Source of the DNA: ZC4RG17 sp036380875
Lineage (GTDB): Bacteria > Actinomycetota > Acidimicrobiia > Spongiisociales > ZC4RG35
NCBI GenBank assembly: GCA_036380875.1
Contig: DASVDX010000037.1
Coordinates: 1 to 19,645 of the forward strand
Direction: 5' to 3'
DNA length: 19,645 nt
Part shown: one piece after another, positions 7,259-14,181 of the stretch
Layout of the letters: each line of letters starts with the position of its first letter
How positions within the stretch are numbered: position 1 is the stretch's first letter
Notes under the pieces: model-generated
The model's input: only the letters and a program-made list of their open reading frames with translations
Told to the model about the DNA's origin: nothing
Database searches by the model: none
Position numbers and translations under genes: made by a program

Positions 7259-7265
7259 CGAACGC

Positions 7266-7781
7266 ATGGCCATCGAAGTCGTGACAGGTGACATCACCCG
7301 CCTGGAAGTCGACGTTGTCGTCAACGCCGCCAACGAGTACCTCCAGCACGGCGGAGGCGTGGCAGCGGCGATCGCCCGGGCCGGAGCGCCGGTGGTCGAC
7401 GCCGAGTCCAATGAGTGGGTGAAGAAGCATGGCCCGGTCGGCCCTGGCCAAACCGCCCACACCGGTGCCGGGAACATGCCGGCGAAGTGGGTGGTGCACG
7501 TGGTCGGGCCCCGTTACCGGGACGGACAAGACAACGAAGGGCTGCTCCGTCAGGCAGTGACCGCCGCCCTCGACCGTTCGGCGGAGCTCGGCGCCCGTTC
7601 GGTGGCCCTGCCCGCCATCTCGGCAGGCATCTTCGGCTACCCGCGGGCGGAAGCCACCCGGGTCATCGCCCAGACCGTGGAGGATTGGCTCGACCAGCAC
7701 CCCGGCACACTCGACCGGGTGCTCTTGGTCGGCTACGACGAGTCGACATCCGACGACTTCCGCCGCGGGCTCGAGTCATAG
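7266..7781 (+). CDS. Macro-domain protein (ADP-ribose binding or deacylation)
   Basis: This 171-residue stand-alone macro domain is close to the usual size. The signature parts are present: VTGDITRLEVDVVVNAAN at residues 6-23 (ring-stacking Asp9 and the NAAN loop), the glycine loop HGGGVAAAI at 28-36, VVHVVGPRY at 77-85 and PAISAGIFGYP at 116-126, which binds the diphosphate. Close bacterial relatives (YmdB/MacroD type) remove acetyl from O-acetyl-ADP-ribose or ADP-ribose from proteins in the cytoplasm. No ADP-ribosyltransferase or sirtuin is next to it, so the partner is unknown. It diverges from the exported-protein gene and stops four bases before the convergent VOC gene. Confidence 0.93.
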   Translation: MAIEVVTGDITRLEVDVVVNAANEYLQHGGGVAAAIARAGAPVVDAESNEWVKKHGPVGPGQTAHTGAGNMPAKWVVHVVGPRYRDGQDNEGLLRQAVTAALDRSAELGARSVALPAISAGIFGYPRAEATRVIAQTVEDWLDQHPGTLDRVLLVGYDESTSDDFRRGLES

Positions 7782-7785
7782 CCGC

Positions 7786-8187
7786 TCACGACACCTTCTC
7801 GCCCAATTCCTCGAACAGGGTGAGCTGCAGGCCCGCCGGGCCGGCGAGACGCGAATTGAGCGAGTTCCAGGGCGTCAAAGTGGGCGGGGCGATCACCTCG
7901 ATCCCCTCATCGGCGACCCGCTTCGTGGCGGATTCGGCGTCCTCGACCTCGAACGCCACCCGGATGTGACCGGCCACCCGGCGGCCCACCTCGACTTCGT
8001 CGACGTAATCGGCGTGGCTGGCGTCGGCTATCTCGAGGGTCGCCCTGCCCGCCTGCAGGATCACGACCCGCCCGTCCTCGTCGGAGAAGGCGTCCTCTTG
8101 CGGCATTCCCAGGACGTCGCGGTAGAAGGCGACGGCGGCGTCGTAGTCCTCGGCGGTGACGACGAGGCGCATCTGCTTGACCTTCAC
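7786..8187 (-). CDS. VOC (glyoxalase/bleomycin-resistance fold) family protein
   Basis: This 133-residue protein has a pair of beta-alpha-beta-beta-beta modules. The first is MRLVVTAEDYDAAVAFYRDVLGM, the classic VOC opening; the second starts with HIRVAFEVEDAESATKRVADEG and ends GPAGLQLTLFEE. Possible metal ligands are few: His94 opens module two and Glu128 lies near the end, while the first strand has no His. It could be a non-glyoxalase member or a dimer with incomplete sites. It starts at GTG, which overlaps the LLM stop codon (GTGA), with GGGAG upstream, so the two are co-translated. The partner LLM enzyme suggests a shared small substrate, but its nature is not visible. Confidence 0.87.
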   Translation of the reverse strand: MKVKQMRLVVTAEDYDAAVAFYRDVLGMPQEDAFSDEDGRVVILQAGRATLEIADASHADYVDEVEVGRRVAGHIRVAFEVEDAESATKRVADEGIEVIAPPTLTPWNSLNSRLAGPAGLQLTLFEELGEKVS

Positions 8188-9026
8188 GAGCTTTCTCCCT
8201 TCAGTCCCAGTTCGGCGGCCAGAGGACGGAGAGTGTCCAGTGGGTCGTCGCCGAGGGCGTGCACGCTGACGTGGTCGGCCCCGGCCTCGATGTGAGCGTT
8301 GAGACCCGCGGCCACCTCCTCCACGGTTCCGTGGAGGATCAGGGCGTCGATGAGCCGGTCGCTGCCGCCGTCGTCCATGTCCGCTTCGGTCCAGCCTTCG
8401 CGGAGCAGGCTGCGGCGGTAGTTGACCAGCCGTAGATATGAGTCACCTACCGCCTCGCGGCCGATCCGCCGGGCCTCTTCGGGATCACTCGACAGGATCG
8501 CCTTCTGCTCGGGCGCGAGCAGTGGGCCTTGCCCCAACGTCTCCCGAGCCATGCGGGTGTGGCGGGGAGTAGTGAGATAGGGGTGGGCGCCGGCGGTGCG
8601 CTCGGCGGAGAGGCGCAGCACCTTGGGCCCGAGAGCGGCGAGGACGATGGCATCTCGGGGGACACCCGCCGCGTCGAGGCGGTCGAGATAGCCCACGATG
8701 GTCTCGTAGGGATTTCGATACTCGGCGGTCGCTTCGGGGTGCCCGATCCCCACCCCGAGGAGGAAGCGGTCGGCGTGACGGGTGGCGATCCGGTGGTACG
8801 AGCCCGCCACCTCGTCGGCGTCCGCCTTCCACATGTTGACCACGCCGGTGGCGATGACCAGCGACTCGGTGGATTCCAGCAGCTCCTCGACCAGGCTGAG
8901 GTCGGCAGGTGGCGAACCGCCCACCCAGAGAGTGTTGAACCCCAGAGCTTCGACCTGGCGGGCGAGGTCGACGGACAATTCCCGTGCCCTCCGCCACACG
9001 CCATAGGTTCCGACATCTATGGCCAT
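8184..9026 (-). CDS. LLM-class flavin oxidoreductase, probably F420-dependent
   Basis: This 280-residue luciferase-like TIM-barrel enzyme shows LARQVEALGFNTLWVGGSP at residues 21-39, VIATGVVNMWKADADEVA at about 57-74, RFLLGVGIGHPE at about 87-98 and a C-terminal HGTVEEVAAGLNAHIEAGADHVSVHAL. These match the actinobacterial F420-dependent LLM group (I recall it as the TIGR03620/MSMEG_4141 type; unverified). Such enzymes transfer hydride between F420 or flavin and an unknown organic substrate. AAAGGA five bases before the ATG supports the start at 9026. It heads a two-gene unit with the VOC protein and diverges from leuC. Confidence 0.88.
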   Translation of the reverse strand: MAIDVGTYGVWRRARELSVDLARQVEALGFNTLWVGGSPPADLSLVEELLESTESLVIATGVVNMWKADADEVAGSYHRIATRHADRFLLGVGIGHPEATAEYRNPYETIVGYLDRLDAAGVPRDAIVLAALGPKVLRLSAERTAGAHPYLTTPRHTRMARETLGQGPLLAPEQKAILSSDPEEARRIGREAVGDSYLRLVNYRRSLLREGWTEADMDDGGSDRLIDALILHGTVEEVAAGLNAHIEAGADHVSVHALGDDPLDTLRPLAAELGLKGESS

Positions 9027-9031
9027 GCTGA

Positions 9032-9037
9032 TCCTTT
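9032..9037 (-). promoter_or_regulatory. Shine-Dalgarno of the LLM oxidoreductase gene
   Basis: AAAGGA on the minus strand is five bases before the ATG at 9026. The 148-base gap to leuC must hold both divergent promoters; its AT-richest patch is about 9098-9118, but I cannot place -10 boxes there with confidence. Confidence 0.55.
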
Positions 9038-9174
9038 CGTTTCTCTCCGGGCGGCAACGCCGGACGAGCGGCGATCATTCCGCCCTCCCTTTCTGCCGTG
9101 GATTTTGTGTGATATGAAGAGGCGGCGAGACTTTTCGATTGCCCCTCACCGACCATCCCGGGAAACTGAGAAAC

Positions 9175-10578
9175 ATGGCCGCCAAGACCCTCTTCGAAAA
9201 GATCTGGGACGACCACGTGGTCCGCTCCGCGCCGGGCGAACCCGACCTGCTCTACATCGACCTGCACCTCGTCCACGAAGTCACCTCTCCCCAGGCTTTC
9301 GAGTCCCTGCGTCTCGCCGGTCGCCGGGTGCGCCGCCCGGACCTGACCTTGGCGACCATCGACCACGGCGTTCCCACCGCCGACCGCGCCCTCGGGATCC
9401 GCGACCCGCTGTCGAAGAAGCAGATCGACACGCTGGTCGCCAACTGCCAGGACTTCGGCATCACGCTGTTCGGCCTCGACGACCCCCGTCAGGGCATCGT
9501 TCATGTGATCGGACCCGAACAGGGCATCACCCAGCCGGGGATGACGATCGTGTGCGGCGACAGCCACACCGCCACCCACGGCGCTTTCGGAGCCCTCGCC
9601 TTCGGCATCGGCACATCCGAGGTGGAGCACGTGCTGGCCACCCAGACACTGCCCCAGATCAAGCCCAAGTCGATGAGCATCGAGGTCGACGGCGAACTCC
9701 CCCTGGGGGTGACGGCCAAGGACATCATCCTCGGGATCATCGCCCGGATGGGCACCGCCGGTGCCACCGGCCACGTGATCGAGTACCGGGGCTCGACGAT
9801 CCGCTCCTTGTCGATGGAAGGGCGGATGACCATCTGCAACATGTCGATCGAAGGCGGCGGCCGCGCCGGGCTCGTCGCCCCCGACGACACCACTTTCGCC
9901 TATCTCGAGGGCCGCCCTCGAGCACCGAAAGGCAGCGACTGGGAGAAGGCGCTGGATTACTGGCGGACCCTCTTCACCGATCCCGACGCCGCGTTCGACA
10001 CAGAGATGTACGTGCCCGCCGCCGAGCTGGAGCCGTACGTGTCGTGGGGCACCAACCCCGGCCAGACCGTGCCGATCACCGGGCGGGTCCCTTCACCCGA
10101 CGAGTTCGACGACCCGGTGGAGCGGGAGTCGGCGGTACGGGCCCTCGAGTACATGGATCTGGAGCCGGGCACCCCGATGACCGAGATCCGCATCGACCGG
10201 GTGTTCTTCGGCTCCTGCACCAACGCCCGTATCGAGGACCTGCGCTTGGGAGCTTCGCTCCTGGAGGGGAAGAAGGTGGCCCCATGGGTGTCGGCGATGG
10301 TGGTCCCCGGCTCGGGCCTGGTGAAGATGCAAGCCGAAGACGAGGGCCTCGACCGGATCTTCAAGGAGGCGGGGTTCGAATGGCGCGACGCCGGCTGCTC
10401 GATGTGCCTGGGTATGAACCCCGACATCCTGTCACCGGGCGAGCGGTGCGCTTCCACCTCCAACCGCAACTTCGAGGGCCGCCAGGGCCCGGGAGGACGG
10501 ACCCACCTGCTCAGCCCGCCGATGGCGATCGCCGCCGCCGTCAACGGCTACCTGACCGACGTGCGCGACTGGCTGTGA
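9175..10578 (+). CDS. leuC: 3-isopropylmalate dehydratase large subunit
   Basis: LeuC with LeuD isomerises 2-isopropylmalate to 3-isopropylmalate in leucine synthesis, in the cytoplasm, using a 4Fe-4S cluster. The 467-residue length is normal. The start MAAKTLFEKIWDDHVV is the family start; a TTG twelve codons earlier is also open but adds non-family residues. GDSHTATHGAFG begins at about residue 128. The three cluster cysteines are Cys348 (FGSCTNAR), Cys408 and Cys411 (GCSMCLGMNPD). The end GGRTHLLSPPMAIAAAVNGYLTD is intact. The ribosome site is weak (CTGAG). leuD follows after nine bases. Confidence 0.98.
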   Translation: MAAKTLFEKIWDDHVVRSAPGEPDLLYIDLHLVHEVTSPQAFESLRLAGRRVRRPDLTLATIDHGVPTADRALGIRDPLSKKQIDTLVANCQDFGITLFGLDDPRQGIVHVIGPEQGITQPGMTIVCGDSHTATHGAFGALAFGIGTSEVEHVLATQTLPQIKPKSMSIEVDGELPLGVTAKDIILGIIARMGTAGATGHVIEYRGSTIRSLSMEGRMTICNMSIEGGGRAGLVAPDDTTFAYLEGRPRAPKGSDWEKALDYWRTLFTDPDAAFDTEMYVPAAELEPYVSWGTNPGQTVPITGRVPSPDEFDDPVERESAVRALEYMDLEPGTPMTEIRIDRVFFGSCTNARIEDLRLGASLLEGKKVAPWVSAMVVPGSGLVKMQAEDEGLDRIFKEAGFEWRDAGCSMCLGMNPDILSPGERCASTSNRNFEGRQGPGGRTHLLSPPMAIAAAVNGYLTDVRDWL

Positions 10579-10587
10579 GGAACTGAG

Positions 10588-11178
10588 ATGAATCCGATCA
10601 ACGAGATCACCGGGTCGATCGCTCCGCTGCCGAGGGCCAACATCGACACCGATCAGATCATGCCCAAGCAGTACCTCAAGCGGGTGGAGCGCACCGGGTA
10701 TGGGCAGTTCGTGTTCGCCGATTGGCGCAAGGACCCCGACTTCGTCCTCGAGCGGCCCGAATACGCCAATGCCAAGATCCTCGTCACAGGCCCCAACTTC
10801 GGTTCGGGGTCGAGTCGGGAGCACGCCCCGTGGGGTCTGCAGGACTGGGGTTTCGAGGCGATCATCGCCCCCTCGTTCGCCGACATCTTCCGCACCAACT
10901 GCACGAAGATCGGATTGCTGCCCGTCGAGTTGTCGCCGAAGGAGTGCGACTATCTGATCGAGCTGGCCGAAAACGACCCGACAGCGGAGATCACGGTGTC
11001 GCTTCCCGAGCAGACCGTCGCCTATCGGGAGCAGTTCGAGGCCCGCTTCGAGATCGACCCGTTCGTGAAGTGGTGCCTCATGGAGGGCCTCGACGACATC
11101 GGCCTCACCCTCCGCCACGAGGACGCCATCTCCGAGTACGAAACGCGGCGGCTCTCCTTCAAGCCGGCTCTGTTCTGA
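10588..11178 (+). CDS. leuD: 3-isopropylmalate dehydratase small subunit
   Basis: This 196-residue LeuD is the swivelling subunit that completes the LeuC active site. Typical parts are NIDTDQIMPKQYLK near residues 18-31, GPNFGSGSSREHAPWGL near 68-84 and IIAPSFADIFRTNCTKIGLLPVEL near 91-114. GAGG seven bases before the ATG gives a good ribosome site, and the nine-base gap shows co-transcription with leuC. Nothing is missing. A hairpin at 11217-11234 lies just downstream. Confidence 0.98.
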   Translation: MNPINEITGSIAPLPRANIDTDQIMPKQYLKRVERTGYGQFVFADWRKDPDFVLERPEYANAKILVTGPNFGSGSSREHAPWGLQDWGFEAIIAPSFADIFRTNCTKIGLLPVELSPKECDYLIELAENDPTAEITVSLPEQTVAYREQFEARFEIDPFVKWCLMEGLDDIGLTLRHEDAISEYETRRLSFKPALF

Positions 11179-11205
11179 CCTTCCAGTCGGCTCTGATTTC
11201 CCTCG

Positions 11206-11242
11206 CTTCGCTCGGGTGGGGGGACGACCCCCCAAACCCCCG
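11206..11242. repeat. REP-like hairpin element between convergent leuD and the GDPD gene
   Basis: TGGGGGG at 11217-11223 and CCCCCCA at 11228-11234 form a perfect seven-pair stem around the tetraloop ACGA. It is preceded by the imperfect palindrome CTCGCTTCGCTCG and followed by AACCCCCG. The composition and the place between convergent genes resemble dispersed REP-type elements. It could also act as a two-way terminator. The rest of the 160-base gap holds nothing I recognise. Confidence 0.5.
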
Positions 11243-11338
11243 CGTGTCGGCGTACTGGCGTCACGAGCCGGTCGCGCGAGTCTCAGAACCCGGACAGTTC
11301 ACAGATCGCGTCGGCTTCCGCCGCTCCCTGCCGGCTGA

Positions 11339-12100
11339 CTACTGCACGAGGTCGATGCGGTCGGTGATGACCGCGTCGACGCCGAGATCGCGCAGCGTCT
11401 TCACCTCGTCGGGATGGTTGACGGTCCACACGTGCACGACCAGCCCGGCTGCGTGGGCGGTCTCGACGAATCGACTGTCGACGACTCGCAGGCCACCCCA
11501 GGTGGGCGGCACCTGGAGAGCTGCGTAACCCGCCGGCCCGGGGCGTCCGGCTCTGCTGGTCGCCCACCAGCGGCGGACGGCACGCATGCCGCCGGAGCGG
11601 ATCACCTTTCCTTGCGAGACCCGGTGGACACGTTCGAGACGCTCGTCGGAGAAGCTCCCGACGATCACCCGGTGCCAGGCACCGAGCTTGTCGAGGAGCT
11701 CGACCAGCGGCTCCTCCAGGCCGTCTTGTTTCAGGTCGACGACTACGCCCACGTCGGGGAAAGTCGCCAGCACCTCCCCCAGGGTGGGGATGCGAATGCC
11801 GCGGCCTCGGAACGGGAAGTCGCCGTCGACCCGATGGCGATAACCGGCGTCCAGCTTTCTCAAATCGGCCAGCGTGTAGGAAGACACCGGCCCAGTTCCG
11901 TCGGTGGTCCGGTCGACGTCGTCGTCGTGGAAGCACACCAGGTGGCCGTCGGCGGTGATGTGGAGGTCGGTCTCGAGATGGTGGGCACCGGACTCCAACG
12001 CGTTGCCGAAGGCGACCATCGTGTTCTCCGGCCAGAGGATCCGACTGCCCCGGTGGGCGATCAGATGACCCGAACGCCAGAAATCGGGGAGAGGGGCCAC
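11339..12100 (-). CDS. Glycerophosphodiester phosphodiesterase
   Basis: This 253-residue GDPD-fold enzyme hydrolyses glycerophosphodiesters to glycerol 3-phosphate and an alcohol, usually to recycle lipid headgroups. The catalytic set is visible: HRG at residues 16-18, PENT at 24-27, the metal pair Glu43/Asp45 in LETDLH, and His58 in VCFHDDDVDRTTDGTG. Later strands VVVDLK and VHVWTVNHPDE close the barrel. It starts at GTG six bases after a TAGAAT box. No signal peptide is seen, so it is likely cytoplasmic. It lies 30 bases after the zinc-finger/amidohydrolase gene on the same strand but seems to have its own promoter. Confidence 0.93.
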   Translation of the reverse strand: MAPLPDFWRSGHLIAHRGSRILWPENTMVAFGNALESGAHHLETDLHITADGHLVCFHDDDVDRTTDGTGPVSSYTLADLRKLDAGYRHRVDGDFPFRGRGIRIPTLGEVLATFPDVGVVVDLKQDGLEEPLVELLDKLGAWHRVIVGSFSDERLERVHRVSQGKVIRSGGMRAVRRWWATSRAGRPGPAGYAALQVPPTWGGLRVVDSRFVETAHAAGLVVHVWTVNHPDEVKTLRDLGVDAVITDRIDLVQ

Positions 12101-12106
12101 GGGGCG

Positions 12107-12112
12107 ATTCTA
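12107..12112 (-). promoter_or_regulatory. Candidate -10 box of the GDPD gene (leaderless)
   Basis: TAGAAT on the minus strand is six bases before the GTG at 12100. It is the best match to TATAAT in the window. It lies in the 30-base gap after the upstream gene. Confidence 0.55.
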
Positions 12113-12130
12113 TCTGTGACGATCCAGCAC

Positions 12131-13342
12131 TCAGAGAGGGGAGCCGTCCTTCACCACCCGATGGACGGGGTCCCGTCCCGGCTCTGCCACGATGTCCGCC
12201 GGGGTCTCGGCGTCGAGCACCACGAGGTCGGCGGTCGCCCCGAGACCCAGCATCCCTTTCTGCGGCTCCTCCAGGGCGAGTGCCCCGCCTCGGGTCGCCG
12301 CCCACAGTGCCGCCTCCGGCCTCATGCCTCCGTCGTGCACGGCCACTGCCATCGCCATGGGGATCGTGGGGACCGCGCCTTGTGAGCATCCGCTCCCCAG
12401 CGCGACTATCGCCCCGGCTTCCCACAGGGCAGCTGCCGGCTCCACCATGCTGCCCATCCAAGAGGCGGCAGGAACCGAGACCGCCACGATCCCGGTTTCT
12501 GCCAGAGGAGCGGTCGAGCCGTCCACGCCCCACAGACCGTCGACGGACACGGCCCCACCTTCGAGACCCACCTCCAGCGCCTCGAAGTCGGAGACGTGCA
12601 CCCGGGGCCTCAGGCCGTGGCGACGGCCGGTCACGATCACCGACTTGGCGGCATCCCGGTCCAAGGGCCCACCCACGACCACATCGACATAGGAGGCGAT
12701 CGAAGCGACGGTGGGCAGGAGCAGCGTCTCGAGCATCGTCTGGTACCCCCGACCACGAGGCGGTGGGTCAGTGCCGACGACCACCGCCGCCACCACGTCA
12801 CACGGCAGCATCTCGGAGGCGGCGGCGATGGCCGACAGCACCGTCACTTCGGTTTCGGGATCGGGGGCGCCGAAACTGCGCAATTCGACGGTCGTCGCCC
12901 CTTGTTCGAGGAGCCGGCCCAACTGGTCGGCAGCGGCTTCCGTGTAAGACGTCAGGTCGGTGCCGGCAGAAGCCGGGAAATGCCGATGGGCGTCGACGAA
13001 GCCGGGAACGACCATGCGGCCTCCGCAGTCCACCTCCGGCAGCTCCCGGTAGCGGTCGGGCAGGGCGCGCTCGCGCCCCACCCAGGTGACTCGCCCATTG
13101 CGGACCGCCAGCGCTGCCCCCGGCACCTCGCCGAGCAGCCCTCCATAGCGGGTGTCGTTGGTCACCAGGGTTCCGATGCCGGTGACGAGGAGGTCGCCCG
13201 TGCCGGGCTCGGGCTCAGCGGTCAGCTCCGCCGCGATCCGGGCGCAGTCGCCGCAGATGGCCACCCCGCCGTGCCCTTCGACGAGTCGGTCCACCCCCCG
13301 CCTGTCTTCTCCGCAGAATGAACAGCGCTGCGCCAATCCCAT
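12131..13342 (-). CDS. ClpX-type zinc finger fused to a degenerate amidohydrolase (HutI-like fold)
   Basis: This 403-residue protein starts at the ATG at 13342; a TTG seven codons earlier is also open. Residues 6-40 (RCSFCGEDRRGVDRLVEG, then AICGDCARIAAEL) match the C4 zinc-binding domain of ClpX, with Cys7, Cys10, Cys30 and Cys33. From about residue 50 a metal-dependent amidohydrolase fold follows, closest in style to imidazolonepropionase: VVPGFVDAHRHF with the HxH pair His119/His121, HVSDFEALE at about 249-257, then the C-terminal GMLGLGATADLVVLDA. The site where HutI has SADHLE reads SVDGLW, and where it has the ligand Asp in ALATDFNPGS it reads ALGSGCSQGA. Two expected ligand or catalytic residues are thus absent. 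It may be a non-catalytic sensor or adaptor, or an enzyme with altered chemistry. No hut genes lie nearby. Confidence 0.78.
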   Translation of the reverse strand: MGLAQRCSFCGEDRRGVDRLVEGHGGVAICGDCARIAAELTAEPEPGTGDLLVTGIGTLVTNDTRYGGLLGEVPGAALAVRNGRVTWVGRERALPDRYRELPEVDCGGRMVVPGFVDAHRHFPASAGTDLTSYTEAAADQLGRLLEQGATTVELRSFGAPDPETEVTVLSAIAAASEMLPCDVVAAVVVGTDPPPRGRGYQTMLETLLLPTVASIASYVDVVVGGPLDRDAAKSVIVTGRRHGLRPRVHVSDFEALEVGLEGGAVSVDGLWGVDGSTAPLAETGIVAVSVPAASWMGSMVEPAAALWEAGAIVALGSGCSQGAVPTIPMAMAVAVHDGGMRPEAALWAATRGGALALEEPQKGMLGLGATADLVVLDAETPADIVAEPGRDPVHRVVKDGSPL

Positions 13343-13361
13343 CGTCCGATCGCTTCGGACC

Positions 13362-13367
13362 AACTTA
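13362..13367 (-). promoter_or_regulatory. Candidate -10 box of the zinc-finger/amidohydrolase gene
   Basis: TAAGTT on the minus strand is 19 bases before the ATG at 13342. Transcription would begin only about ten bases before that ATG. It overlaps the alternative TTG at 13363, which argues against the longer form. Confidence 0.4.
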
Positions 13368-13391
13368 ACGGCGCGCTGGGTCCATCCCGCC

Positions 13392-13397
13392 TACTCT
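13392..13397 (+). promoter_or_regulatory. Candidate -10 box of the crotonase gene (leaderless)
   Basis: TACTCT is followed by six bases and the ATG at 13404, with no Shine-Dalgarno. Its -35 position would overlap the control region of the divergent gene. Confidence 0.5.
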
Positions 13398-13403
13398 CGC
13401 CTC

Positions 13404-14180
13404 ATGTCTGTGCGTTACGAGATACAGGGCGACGTGGCTCTGCTCACCTTCGACCGCCCGGACCGGTTCAACGCCGTGACCCAGGAGTTGTGCGACGGCC
13501 TGATCGAAGGGCTCGAACGGGCGGGAAACGAGGCCCGGGCAGTGGTGATCACCGGTGCCGGAAAGGCGTTCTGTTCGGGCGCGGATCTGTCGGATCTGAT
13601 GGGCGAATACGAGACGGGCGGCCCCGATCTCGCCCGGGTGATCCACGACCGGTTCAACCCCATGGTGGAGGCTCTGCTCGCCGCTCCGCTTCCCACCGTC
13701 GCCGCCGTCAACGGTGCCGCCGCCGGGGCGGGGCTGGGCCTGGCTCTGGCCTGTGACCTGCGAGTCATGGCCGACTCGGCCTTCTTCCTCTCGGCCTTCA
13801 TCGGGTTGGCCCTGATCCCCGACACCGGCACCACGTGGCTCTTGCCACACCACATCGGCCTCTCCCGGGCGATCGAGTTCACGTTCACAAACCGTCGCAT
13901 GCCCGCCGACGAAGCCGAGTCGCTGGGGTTGACCGCAGCCGTGACTCCGGTCGAGTCGGTGGTCGACGAGGCCGTCGAGATCGCCTCGAAGCTGGCCGAC
14001 GGGCCGACATCTGCCTACGCCGCCACCCGTCGGCTGCTCATCGCGGCGGCGGCCTCCGACATGGCCACGGCCGTGGATGCGGAGCGGGTCACCCAGGGAG
14101 AAATGGGGATATCGCCGGCTCATCTGGAGGGCATGAAGGCGTTCCTCGAGAAGAGGCCTGCCGATTTCCGCTCCGTCTAG
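13404..14180 (+). CDS. Enoyl-CoA hydratase/isomerase family protein, PaaG-like
   Basis: This is a 258-residue crotonase-fold protein. The CoA and oxyanion-hole elements are AGKAFCSGADLSDL at residues 52-65 and NGAAAGAGLGLALACD at 103-118. The two glutamates of classical enoyl-CoA hydratase are absent. Instead LALIPDTGTTWLLP at 135-148 places Asp140 where PaaG-type isomerases carry their catalytic Asp. It therefore looks like an isomerase of 2-enoyl or epoxy-CoA esters rather than a hydratase. No phenylacetate or beta-oxidation genes lie beside it, so the substrate stays open. The frame is open upstream to 13152, but the ATG at 13404 fits the family and the promoter. It ends one base before the convergent DUF4126 gene. 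Confidence 0.9.
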   Translation: MSVRYEIQGDVALLTFDRPDRFNAVTQELCDGLIEGLERAGNEARAVVITGAGKAFCSGADLSDLMGEYETGGPDLARVIHDRFNPMVEALLAAPLPTVAAVNGAAAGAGLGLALACDLRVMADSAFFLSAFIGLALIPDTGTTWLLPHHIGLSRAIEFTFTNRRMPADEAESLGLTAAVTPVESVVDEAVEIASKLADGPTSAYAATRRLLIAAAASDMATAVDAERVTQGEMGISPAHLEGMKAFLEKRPADFRSV

Positions 14181-14181
14181 G

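Noticed and set aside
9139..9174. TTG start twelve codons before leuC
   Set aside because: The added residues are not part of LeuC, and MAAKTLFEKIWDDHVV from the ATG at 9175 is the conserved start.
8529..10586. 685-codon plus-strand frame across the LLM gene and leuC
   Set aside because: Arg/Pro/His-rich nonsense protein opposite or out of frame with two certain enzymes.
12131..13342. Calling this gene hutI (imidazolonepropionase)
   Set aside because: The ClpX-like finger is foreign to HutI, two key active-site residues are missing and no hut genes are adjacent.
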